Assembly: GCF_032926325.1 (NCBI RefSeq)
Contig: NZ_CP136709.1
Location: 1,153,501-1,217,500, forward strand
Length of the DNA: 64,000 nucleotides
Direction: 5' to 3'
Origin: Aestuariibaculum lutulentum
GTDB lineage: Bacteria > Bacteroidota > Bacteroidia > Flavobacteriales > Flavobacteriaceae
Shown: one piece after another, positions 1-7,186 of the stretch
Layout: each line of letters begins with the position of its first letter
How positions within the stretch are numbered: position 1 is the first letter of the stretch
Translations under genes and position numbers: made by a program
Notes under the pieces: model-generated
What the model was told of the DNA's origin: nothing
The model's input: only the letters and a program-made list of their open reading frames with translations
Databases searched by the model: none

Positions 1-1120
1 TACGATTGGCATGCCTGTCTGGATCGGTAATTTTAATCTGTTTAAAACGTTCCATGCGATAATATTTCGCATTGCGAACCGATAAATCCAGAATATGCTT
101 TTTATCTCCGAGTTTAGGAACCGTTACTTTAATATCATCACCTAAATCAACTTCAAATGGCACATAAATTTCTCTTGATTTTGAATTGAATCGTTGTCTG
201 ATTTCGGTAATGGCTAACTCTAACAGTTCTAAATCACTTTCGTCCAGTTTCTTTTTAATTTCCAGTGTATGCGAACGAATGATTGATCCATAAGAAATTT
301 GCAAAAAGTTAACATAACCATAACCTTCATCACTAACAATGGAAAAGACATCAACATTACTAATCTTCGGATTAACAATAGTTGACTTCGCTTGATAGTT
401 CTCTAAAACTTCAATCTTTTCTTTGATGCGTTGCGCTTCTTCAAACTGCATATCAGCTGCATAGGCATTCATTTGCACCCGAAACTGATTGAGTGAATCT
501 TTAAAATTTCCTTTTAAAATTTCCTTAATATCCTGAATATGCCCCTGGTAAACGTCTTCACTCTCGTAACCTTCGCAAGGCCCTTTACAGTTTCCTAAAT
601 GGTATTCTAAACAGACTTTATATTTTCCGGCGTCAATTTTAGCTTTCGATAAATCGTAATTACAGGTACGTAATGAATATAATCCTTTAATTAAATCAAG
701 TAAGGTCGAAACGGTTTTCATACTGGTGTATGGTCCGAAATATTCGCTACCATCTTTAAACACACGACGGGTAGAAAACACTCTGGGGAACCGTTCTTTC
801 TTAATACAGATCCACGGATAAGACTTGTCGTCTTTAAGCATGACGTTATATCTGGGCTGATACTTTTTAATCAAGTTGTTTTCCAACAACAGTGCATCGG
901 TCTCAGTTTCAACCACAATGTGTTTTATACTTGCAATTTTCTTTACAAGCACTCTTGTTTTACCATTATCATGTGTTTTAGTGAAATAAGAACTTACTCG
1001 TTTCTTTAAATTCTTAGCTTTACCTACATAAATAATGGTGCCGTTAGCATCGTAATACTGATAAACCCCCGGCTGATCTGGCAGGGTTTTTAGTTGTATT
1101 TCTAAAGCAGGTTTGTCCAT
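1..1120 (-). CDS. uvrC: UvrABC excinuclease subunit C (partial, N-terminal ~373 residues)
   Basis: My own translation of the minus strand gives a continuous frame from the ATG at 1118-1120 to the window edge; the 3' part lies outside. The product nicks DNA on both sides of a UvrB-bound lesion in nucleotide excision repair. The first ~85 residues form a GIY-YIG nuclease domain (PGVYQYYD followed by IIYVGKAKNLKKRV). A Cys-rich stretch VCLEYHLGNCKGPCEGY is typical of UvrC, then a UVR domain (MQFEEAQRIKEKIEVLE) that binds UvrB, then the start of the RNase H-like region. The N-terminus MDKPALEIQLKTLPDQPGVY fits the family start, so the ATG is secure. It is divergent from the retropepsin-RimK cassette. 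Confidence 0.96.
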   Translation of the reverse strand, partial: MDKPALEIQLKTLPDQPGVYQYYDANGTIIYVGKAKNLKKRVSSYFTKTHDNGKTRVLVKKIASIKHIVVETETDALLLENNLIKKYQPRYNVMLKDDKSYPWICIKKERFPRVFSTRRVFKDGSEYFGPYTSMKTVSTLLDLIKGLYSLRTCNYDLSKAKIDAGKYKVCLEYHLGNCKGPCEGYESEDVYQGHIQDIKEILKGNFKDSLNQFRVQMNAYAADMQFEEAQRIKEKIEVLENYQAKSTIVNPKISNVDVFSIVSDEGYGYVNFLQISYGSIIRSHTLEIKKKLDESDLELLELAITEIRQRFNSKSREIYVPFEVDLGDDIKVTVPKLGDKKHILDLSVRNAKYYRMERFKQIKITDPDRHANR

Positions 1121-1125
1121 CAATT

Positions 1126-1133
1126 CAAAGGTA
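1126..1133 (-). promoter_or_regulatory. Candidate -7 box of uvrC
   Basis: On the minus strand this reads TACCTTTG, matching the Bacteroidota -7 consensus TAnnTTTG. It ends only 5 bases before the uvrC ATG, so the transcript would be almost leaderless. I see no convincing -33 TTTG at the usual ~19 bp spacing, so confidence is limited. Confidence 0.35.
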
Positions 1134-1248
1134 ATTATTTAATTTTTTATTGATAAAATTCACTATATTAAATCTGTCAAACTTTTATGGGCAAATCATT
1201 TTTCAATCGACTAATTTGGTACATTGCACCCATATTTAAAAACTCAAG

Positions 1249-1674
1249 ATGAGCAAAAAAATTATAGGCAGGGCAGACATTATAAGCTTCCCTAAATTAG
1301 GCTTATTCGATATCAATGTTAAGGTTGATACGGGTGCCTATACCTCTGCAATTCATTGTTCTGAAATTGTTGAAGAGAACAAAACCCTTAAAGTTACGTT
1401 TCATAGCGACGTTCATGAAAATTTCGGGAAAACCGAAATCGTTTTCGACGAGTATTCGCGAACCAACGTAAAAAGCAGCAACGGCTTTAAAGAAAACAGA
1501 TATAAAATTAAATCTGAGGTTATCTTTTTTGGTAAATCTTACAAGATTAACTTAACTTTAAGCACACGCGACGACATGAGATTTCCCGTATTAATTGGAA
1601 GACAGTTTTTAAAACGCAAATTTTTAGTTGATGTAGATTTAGAAAATGTTTCCTATAATTATAAAAACAAATGA
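1249..1674 (+). CDS. Retropepsin-like aspartic protease (RimB / 'ATP-dependent zinc protease' family)
   Basis: A 141-residue soluble protein. VDTGAYTSAIH (residues 26-36, with D27-T28-G29) is the catalytic DTGA loop of a single-lobe retropepsin, which would work as a dimer. FPVLIGRQFL near the C-terminus matches the second conserved hydrophobic-GR segment of the family. Databases often call this family 'ATP-dependent zinc protease', but there is no Zn or ATP motif here. There is no signal peptide, so it is cytoplasmic. Its last 4 bases overlap the rimK start (ATGA), implying translational coupling. Association of this family with RimK is known in proteobacteria (RimB); that it trims or processes RimK products is inference. 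Confidence 0.85.
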   Translation: MSKKIIGRADIISFPKLGLFDINVKVDTGAYTSAIHCSEIVEENKTLKVTFHSDVHENFGKTEIVFDEYSRTNVKSSNGFKENRYKIKSEVIFFGKSYKINLTLSTRDDMRFPVLIGRQFLKRKFLVDVDLENVSYNYKNK

Positions 1675-2549
1675 ACATAGTTATTCTTTCTAGAAATCCT
1701 AATCTATACTCAACAGAAAGACTTATTGAAGAAGGCGAAAAAAGAGGTCATAAAATTGAAATTATTGACCCTTTAAAATGTGACATCATTATTGAAAAAG
1801 AGAAACCTACCATATTTTACAAAGATCGTTATTTAGATTATGTCGATGCGGTAATTCCGCGTATTGGGGCATCCATCACATTTTATGGTTGTGCTGTGGT
1901 ACGTCAATTTGAAATGATGGGGGTATTTACTATTGCCACATCGGACGCCATCCAGCGCTCTCGCGATAAATTACGTAGCTTGCAGCGCCTTAGTAAAGCC
2001 GGGATTGGTATGCCTAAAACTGTTTTCACAAACTACTCGCGCGATGTTGAAGAAGTTATCGAGCATGTTGGCGGTGTACCGGTAATTATAAAATTACTAG
2101 AAGGCACACAAGGATTAGGAGTGGTTTTAGCTGAAACTAAAAATGCAGCCGAATCGGTTTTAGAAGCCTTTAATGGCTTGGAAGCCCGCGTTATTGTTCA
2201 GGAATTTATTGGTGAAGCCAAAGGTGCCGATATTCGTGCTTTAATTGTAGACGGACAAGTTGTAGGCGCTATGAAACGTCAAGGTAAGGAAGGTGAATTT
2301 CGTTCCAATTTACACCGTGGCGGAACAGCCGATATTATAAAACTAAACGAAGCCGAATTACGACTGGCTATGAACGCTTCAAAAGTACTTAAACTACCTG
2401 TTTGTGGTGTTGATATGCTACAATCGGCTCGTGGTCCTTTACTACTAGAAGTCAATTCAACTCCCGGTCTTGAAGGTATTGAAGCAGCAACCGGAAAAAA
2501 TATCGCAAAAAACATTATTACCTATATTGAAAGAAATCGTCGCCTGTAA
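1671..2549 (+). CDS. rimK: RimK-family ATP-grasp amino-acid ligase
   Basis: A 292-residue ATP-grasp ligase. RimK enzymes use ATP to add glutamate to the C-terminus of ribosomal protein S6; relatives add glutamate to F420 or pterin cofactors, so the substrate here is open. Visible motifs are the N-terminal pre-ATP-grasp domain (MNIVILSRN), the nucleotide-binding segment PVIIKLLEGTQGLGV (~residues 137-151), the RimK-typical GEFRSNLHRGG (~203-213), and the Mg/ATP segment LLLEVNSTPGLEGIE (~258-272). Length matches E. coli RimK (~300). The start overlaps the protease stop by 4 bp, and the next gene follows after 8 bp. Ligase class is certain; S6 as substrate is only an assumption. Confidence 0.9.
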   Translation: MNIVILSRNPNLYSTERLIEEGEKRGHKIEIIDPLKCDIIIEKEKPTIFYKDRYLDYVDAVIPRIGASITFYGCAVVRQFEMMGVFTIATSDAIQRSRDKLRSLQRLSKAGIGMPKTVFTNYSRDVEEVIEHVGGVPVIIKLLEGTQGLGVVLAETKNAAESVLEAFNGLEARVIVQEFIGEAKGADIRALIVDGQVVGAMKRQGKEGEFRSNLHRGGTADIIKLNEAELRLAMNASKVLKLPVCGVDMLQSARGPLLLEVNSTPGLEGIEAATGKNIAKNIITYIERNRRL

Positions 2550-2557
2550 ATAACTAT

Positions 2558-3532
2558 ATGAACACTACTAAACCGGATATTTTAACCATTCTCGACACCC
2601 GCATTTTTCCCGGGGAGAGCAGAGAAGTTAATTTTGATGTGGCCAACCTTCACACCTCATCACCGGTTAATGTTCCTGTTATTATTGAACGTGCTAAAAA
2701 ACCTGGACCTGTTGTATTATTTACAGCAGGCATCCATGGAGATGAAGTTAATGGCGTTGAAATTGTAAGACAACTTATAGCTAAAGGCATTAATAAACCT
2801 AAATGCGGTACCATTATTTGTATTCCGGTTATTAATGTTTTTGGTTTTATAAACTTAAAGCGTGAATTCCCCGATGGGCGTGATTTAAATCGGGTATTCC
2901 CCGGAAGCATTGATGGTTCATTAGCAAGTCGGGTTGCTCATAAGCTCATTAATGAGATTGTACCTTATGTCGACTATATTATCGATTTTCATACGGGAGG
3001 TTCAGGACGTTTTAATGCTCCGCAAATACGAATTACTAAAGAAAACAAACAGTTAAATGATTTAGCTAAGGTTTTTGGAGCTCCGTTTGTTTTATATTCA
3101 AAGAATCTAAACAAATCGTTCAGAAATACCTGCTATAAATTAGGCAAGCCCATGCTCCTTTTTGAAGGCGGAAAATCGTTTCACATTGATGAATCGGTTA
3201 CGAATTCAGGCGTTAATGGCTCCAAACGCTTACTGAGTCATTTTGGAATGCTGAATCTGAAATCGAAATCTTCAAAACCTAAAAAAGAAACGGTATTTAT
3301 TAACGAAAGCCGATGGATTCGTGCCAGCTTTTCCGGGATGTTTCGTGCTTCCATCCCTATTGGGTCTCAGGTAAAGAAAGGTGATATTTTAGGACATATT
3401 ACAGATCCTTACGGCAAATTAAACCACGAAGTAAAAGCAACAAATTCAGGCTTTATAATTAATGTAAATGAAGCGCCCATCGTATATCAAGGTGATGCCC
3501 TTTTTCATATTTCAAAAAAATTAAAACGCTAA
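2558..3532 (+). CDS. Succinylglutamate desuccinylase/aspartoacylase-family (M14-like) zinc hydrolase
   Basis: A 324-residue member of the AstE/AspA clan of zinc carboxypeptidase-fold enzymes, which cleave N-acyl amino acids or amide bonds. The Zn ligands are visible as AGIHGDEVNG (H60, E63) and IIDFHTGG (H145). DLNRVFPG (~110-116) is the substrate-carboxylate Arg motif. The last ~70 residues (WIRASFSGMF... and GDILGHITDPYG) form the beta-rich, biotinyl/lipoyl-like C-terminal domain of the AstE family. No signal peptide is present. It sits 8 bp after rimK and 10 bp before the folate gene. A role as eraser of the RimK product is attractive but not proven by the sequence. Confidence 0.88.
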   Translation: MNTTKPDILTILDTRIFPGESREVNFDVANLHTSSPVNVPVIIERAKKPGPVVLFTAGIHGDEVNGVEIVRQLIAKGINKPKCGTIICIPVINVFGFINLKREFPDGRDLNRVFPGSIDGSLASRVAHKLINEIVPYVDYIIDFHTGGSGRFNAPQIRITKENKQLNDLAKVFGAPFVLYSKNLNKSFRNTCYKLGKPMLLFEGGKSFHIDESVTNSGVNGSKRLLSHFGMLNLKSKSSKPKKETVFINESRWIRASFSGMFRASIPIGSQVKKGDILGHITDPYGKLNHEVKATNSGFIINVNEAPIVYQGDALFHISKKLKR

Positions 3533-3542
3533 AAGCTCAAAC

Positions 3543-4106
3543 ATGCTCAAATCGGATTTACGCAAAACCTATAAACTGCTTCGCAACAATTTATCGGTAA
3601 ACGATATTGAAGACCTTAGTTTAGAAATTGCCAATAAGCTATTGAAACTTCCTATTTGGGACTATTCGTTTTATCATATCTTCTTAGCTATATCTGAACA
3701 AAAAGAAGTAGACACCGATTTTATTTTAAACATCCTATCCGGTAAGGACAAACACATTGTCGTATCGAAAAGTGATTTTAAAACTGGAGAGATGATTAAT
3801 TATCTTTTAACCGATAGCACATTAATAAAAAAGAACAGCTACAACATACCCGAACCTGTTGACGGTATTGAAATTGCTGCAAATAAAATTGATGTGGTCT
3901 TTATTCCGCTTTTAGCTTTTGACCAAAAAGGTAATCGTGTAGGGTACGGCAAAGGATTTTACGATCGCTTTTTAAGCCAATGTAAACCCGAAACTATAAA
4001 AATAGGATTATCTTTTTTTGATGCCGAACTTCAAATTCAAGATGTTCACAACAACGACATTACATTAGACTATTGTGTAACACCTAAAAACATTTACACG
4101 TTTTAA
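3543..4106 (+). CDS. 5-formyltetrahydrofolate cyclo-ligase
   Basis: A 187-residue enzyme that converts 5-formyl-THF to 5,10-methenyl-THF with ATP, recycling an inhibitory folate. The signature GNRVGYGKGFYDRFL near residue 130 is the family's phosphate-binding loop. The N-terminal KSDLRKTYKLLRN (basic helix) and the C-terminal DYCVTPKNIYTF are also typical, and length is normal for the YgfA/FTHFS family. It lies 10 bp after the M14-like gene, so it is probably the last gene of the rimK transcript. Its stop region overlaps by 4 bp the stop of the convergent gene to the right. Confidence 0.93.
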   Translation: MLKSDLRKTYKLLRNNLSVNDIEDLSLEIANKLLKLPIWDYSFYHIFLAISEQKEVDTDFILNILSGKDKHIVVSKSDFKTGEMINYLLTDSTLIKKNSYNIPEPVDGIEIAANKIDVVFIPLLAFDQKGNRVGYGKGFYDRFLSQCKPETIKIGLSFFDAELQIQDVHNNDITLDYCVTPKNIYTF

Positions 4107-5989
4107 TTATTACAACTTTCGCAATAGTTTTTTCTTAAATACTCATCTTCCAACAACTGAAAGGTAACACCACCCTTTTCAACCGCATTAAACAATTCGC
4201 AAAAACGCTGTTTATTCATGTTGGTTGCATTAAGTAATACCGTTCTGTAATCAGGATCTTTGGTTAAGTCGGGATCGACTAAAGTTAAATTCAAATAGTA
4301 AAACAATAAGTCTTCATCGATATCAATACTCCTTGCTTTTCGTTCTAACAATTCAACCGCTAAATCGGTATTCGCATAAAAACTAAAAAACTGCGCTAAA
4401 CTCAAATAATCGTAATCTGAAAGTGGGAACTTTTTATAGTTACCATTTATATACTGAACCGCTTTATCCTTATTAGCATAATCTCTGGAACGCATATAAT
4501 TTTCGGCTTTTATAATGTGATAATTAACCAACATTCGGGCAATGAGTCCGCTACCGATGCCGTAATTTTTAAGTGCATTAATTTCATTTTTAAGTGATAC
4601 CTCATCAATTTCAATAGCATTATAACGCCATAACTTAATCTTTACCGCCATAATATTATACTTAACACCAGCATCTTTTGGCACTAACTTTTCAAGCTGT
4701 TGCAACTCATCATAAACGATTAAGGCTTCTCTAAAATCGTTCATATATTTATAAGCCGAATTCTTATTAAAAATCTTCACAAACTTATCCTGAAGTGGGA
4801 TCTCCATTTTATTTAAAATATCGGAAGACGTTTCTTTAGATCGTATTTTCTCGAAAATCGAATTTTGCAACTCCTCGACTTCAGTTAAATTATTAGCAGT
4901 AACTGCAGCATTAAACTTGGCTAATAATTGGTCGGCTGATGCTGTACTATACTTATCCTTTTTTTCCAACTCCAGTTCAATAACCGCTTTCCTATGATTT
5001 TTCAAAATAGGTTCCATCTCTCTGGAAACCGCACCTTCAATCTTGGAACGTACTTCCTTTTTGGTAAGATTCGACAAATAATCGTATTTGGTTCCTTTAA
5101 TATCATTAAAAAACTCCACCCAGTTTTCTGAAGCCGTTACATTTGTCTTTATTGTCGATTTTTGAAATGTTTGTAAAGCTGCCACAATACTATTGGCGCG
5201 CAATTCCTGTAATTCGATATTACGTTGCGGAATGCCTTCAATAGAAGAATAAGCTTTAATATCGATAGTTTTTATATTAAAATCTGTTAATCGCAACGAG
5301 TCATAAATGGGTTTTATATCGGCTTGAGAATAATTTGACTTATTCTTTTGAAACGGGATAATAAACTTCATGGTTTTATTTCGTATCGAATACGCTTCAC
5401 CTGTTTCCGATTCTATTTTTTTAGTATCGTAAGTTAAATCGTCAAGATACATTCCCATATCCAGTAAATCCCAAGCGTAAGATTCCAAATCGTAAATCAC
5501 ATAATACTGACACAGGTTCCTATTACTTAAAAACAAAATATTAAACTCCATCTCATCATTAAGCAAACCTTCAGGAATATTTCCAATAAAAACACTAAAA
5601 CGATTTTCGCCAGAAGTCCTTAATCCACTTTTTAAAGCTTGTGCATAAACAGGTTTTAATAAAAAACCTCTTAATTGAGTATTTGCAATAGTTTCTTCAG
5701 CGCAAGCGTAACGATCCTTTACAACAATATCGACAGCTATACCATCTCCTGAATTAACAAACAAGGTATTGAACCAATCTTTGTCGTTAACTTCAAAAAA
5801 CAGCTTGTCCCCATCGCGTTTAACGGAGAACTTTACTTCTTTAGGCTTTTGTCTGAAAGCATCAAAACACGTTTTACATTTCTGATTTCTATCGGTACTT
5901 GGAAAAACAATGTCGTAGGTATGTTGAGAGAAAACATTGAAATATGATAATAGCAATAATGATAGAAGGAGGAGGGATTTTCCTTTCAT
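4103..5989 (-). CDS. Secreted protein with OmpA-like segment and helical repeat tail, function unknown
   Basis: A 628-residue protein with a clear signal peptide (MKGKSLLLLSLLLLSYFNVFSQ). Residues ~200-330 contain a beta-alpha segment ending in IDIKAYSSIEGIP and NIELQELRANSIVAAL, which resembles the OmpA C-terminal pattern (G-x-S-x-G ... N-x-x-L-x-x-x-RA-x-x-V) that binds peptidoglycan. The C-terminal half is helical and degenerate-TPR-like. There are two or more Cys pairs (CKTC near the N-terminus, CESC at the C-terminus), suggesting disulfides in the periplasm. It is the last gene of the minus-strand block after lspA, with a 91-bp gap. No enzyme motif was recognised. Confidence 0.7.
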   Translation of the reverse strand: MKGKSLLLLSLLLLSYFNVFSQHTYDIVFPSTDRNQKCKTCFDAFRQKPKEVKFSVKRDGDKLFFEVNDKDWFNTLFVNSGDGIAVDIVVKDRYACAEETIANTQLRGFLLKPVYAQALKSGLRTSGENRFSVFIGNIPEGLLNDEMEFNILFLSNRNLCQYYVIYDLESYAWDLLDMGMYLDDLTYDTKKIESETGEAYSIRNKTMKFIIPFQKNKSNYSQADIKPIYDSLRLTDFNIKTIDIKAYSSIEGIPQRNIELQELRANSIVAALQTFQKSTIKTNVTASENWVEFFNDIKGTKYDYLSNLTKKEVRSKIEGAVSREMEPILKNHRKAVIELELEKKDKYSTASADQLLAKFNAAVTANNLTEVEELQNSIFEKIRSKETSSDILNKMEIPLQDKFVKIFNKNSAYKYMNDFREALIVYDELQQLEKLVPKDAGVKYNIMAVKIKLWRYNAIEIDEVSLKNEINALKNYGIGSGLIARMLVNYHIIKAENYMRSRDYANKDKAVQYINGNYKKFPLSDYDYLSLAQFFSFYANTDLAVELLERKARSIDIDEDLLFYYLNLTLVDPDLTKDPDYRTVLLNATNMNKQRFCELFNAVEKGGVTFQLLEDEYLRKNYCESCNN

Positions 5990-6080
5990 TTAGTTGAGAG
6001 ATTTTAAAATTGGATTAATTAATTTATAAAGTTAAAAAACTCTATAACTTTTTAAATAAGTAGATATACGTATTTTTTGC

Positions 6081-6707
6081 TTATTTATTGTTTTTAGGGA
6101 AAGCTTTTTTATTAAAAACAATAAGCATGATAAAACCCGTACTTATGGCCACATCGGCAATATTGAATACAGGTTCAAAGAAATTAAAACGTTTTCCTCC
6201 TGAAATTGGAAACCATTCAGGTAAATCGACCGAAAACAGAGGGAAATAAAGCATATCGACTACTTTTCCGTGTAAAAGTGAATCGTAACCGCCGGCTTCG
6301 GGTAAAAACTGTGCTACCTGATTAAAACTATCATCAAACAAAACTCCATAAAATACCGAATCTAAAATATTTCCTAAAGCACCAGCGAAGATTAGTGCTA
6401 TGGCCAAAATTAAAATTTTAGACCCTTGTTTTTTAGTTGCATCGTATAGCCAATAACCAATACCAAAAATGGCAACTATTCTAAAAACGGTTAACGCTAT
6501 TTTTGCAGTGCGTTCTGATATAAAGGAAGTAAAGTCACTAATTTTTGTACCCCATGCCATCCCGTCGTTCTCAATAAAATAGATTTGAAACCAACTAAAA
6601 ATCTCAATATTCTCCTGTAATTTAAAATGTGTTTTAATATAAATTTTGCTTACCTGATCGACAAGCAAAATAATGAAGATTAAGACTATTGATTTTTTTA
6701 AGGACAT
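6081..6707 (-). CDS. lspA: Lipoprotein signal peptidase II
   Basis: A 208-residue polytopic inner-membrane aspartyl protease that removes signal peptides from prolipoproteins. Four membrane segments are visible. The conserved blocks are DQVSKIYIK near the N-terminus, NDGMAWG (family NxGxAFG), GALGNILDSVFYG with the first catalytic Asp, and FNIADVAIS with the second. At ~208 residues it is longer than E. coli LspA (164) because of the extended periplasmic loop between the third and fourth helices, which is common in Bacteroidota. Many lipoproteins in this window (DUF4270, SusD, SGNH hydrolase, DUF3298-like) would be its substrates. It follows dksA after 91 bp that include a terminator-like hairpin. 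Confidence 0.95.
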   Translation of the reverse strand: MSLKKSIVLIFIILLVDQVSKIYIKTHFKLQENIEIFSWFQIYFIENDGMAWGTKISDFTSFISERTAKIALTVFRIVAIFGIGYWLYDATKKQGSKILILAIALIFAGALGNILDSVFYGVLFDDSFNQVAQFLPEAGGYDSLLHGKVVDMLYFPLFSVDLPEWFPISGGKRFNFFEPVFNIADVAISTGFIMLIVFNKKAFPKNNK

Positions 6708-6750
6708 AAATAGTTTAGCTGTTACTTAAAGGGGTGTCTTTATAAAAGAA

Positions 6751-6778
6751 AACGCCCCGATAATTAAACCGGGACGTT
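6751..6778 (-). terminator. Hairpin between dksA and lspA
   Basis: On the minus strand AACGTCCCG pairs with CGGGGCGTT (9 bp, one T-G wobble), a 10-nt loop, followed by TTCTTTT. It would end or attenuate the ileS-dksA transcript ahead of lspA. The T-run is interrupted by one C, so leakiness is likely. Confidence 0.6.
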
Positions 6779-6798
6779 AATATTGTATACGTTAAGAT

Positions 6799-7182
6799 TT
6801 ATTGTTGCATATTTTTGGCCTCAATACTTAAGGTCGCATGAGGGACTAATTTTAAACGCTCTTTATTAATTAACTTACCAGTAACACGACATACCCCGTA
6901 TGTTTTGTTTTCAATTCTAATAAGCGCATTTTTTAAGTCGCGAATAAATTTTTCCTGACGAATTGCTAAAGCCGAATTCGACTCTTTACTCATTACTTCG
7001 CTACCTTCATCAAAAGCTTTAAAAGTAGGCGACGTATCTTCGGTACCATTGGTATGGTCGTTCATATACGCACTTTTAATAAGCTCCAAATCGTGCTGTG
7101 CTTTAACAATTTTCTCTTGAATAAGTTCTTTGAACTCCGCTAAATCCTTGTCAGAATATCTAACATTTAAATCTAAACTCAT
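6799..7182 (-). CDS. TraR/DksA-family transcription factor with a degenerate zinc finger
   Basis: A 127-residue DksA/TraR-type protein that would enter the RNA polymerase secondary channel. The N-terminal half is a coiled coil (EFKELIQEKIVKAQHDLEL...). The tip has FDEGSEVMSKE where DksA has its DxxDxA acidic residues. The C-terminal finger is YGVCRVTGKLINKERLKLVPHA, then SIEAKNMQQ. The usual four Cys are reduced to one, since the second position is Thr and the last CxxC is absent. Zn binding is therefore unlikely, although the finger scaffold (YGxC...G..I...RL...P.A) is intact. It starts 4 bp after ileS and is surely cotranscribed. The ileS-dksA-lspA order is common in Bacteroidota. Confidence 0.9.
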   Translation of the reverse strand: MSLDLNVRYSDKDLAEFKELIQEKIVKAQHDLELIKSAYMNDHTNGTEDTSPTFKAFDEGSEVMSKESNSALAIRQEKFIRDLKNALIRIENKTYGVCRVTGKLINKERLKLVPHATLSIEAKNMQQ

Positions 7183-7186
7183 AACT

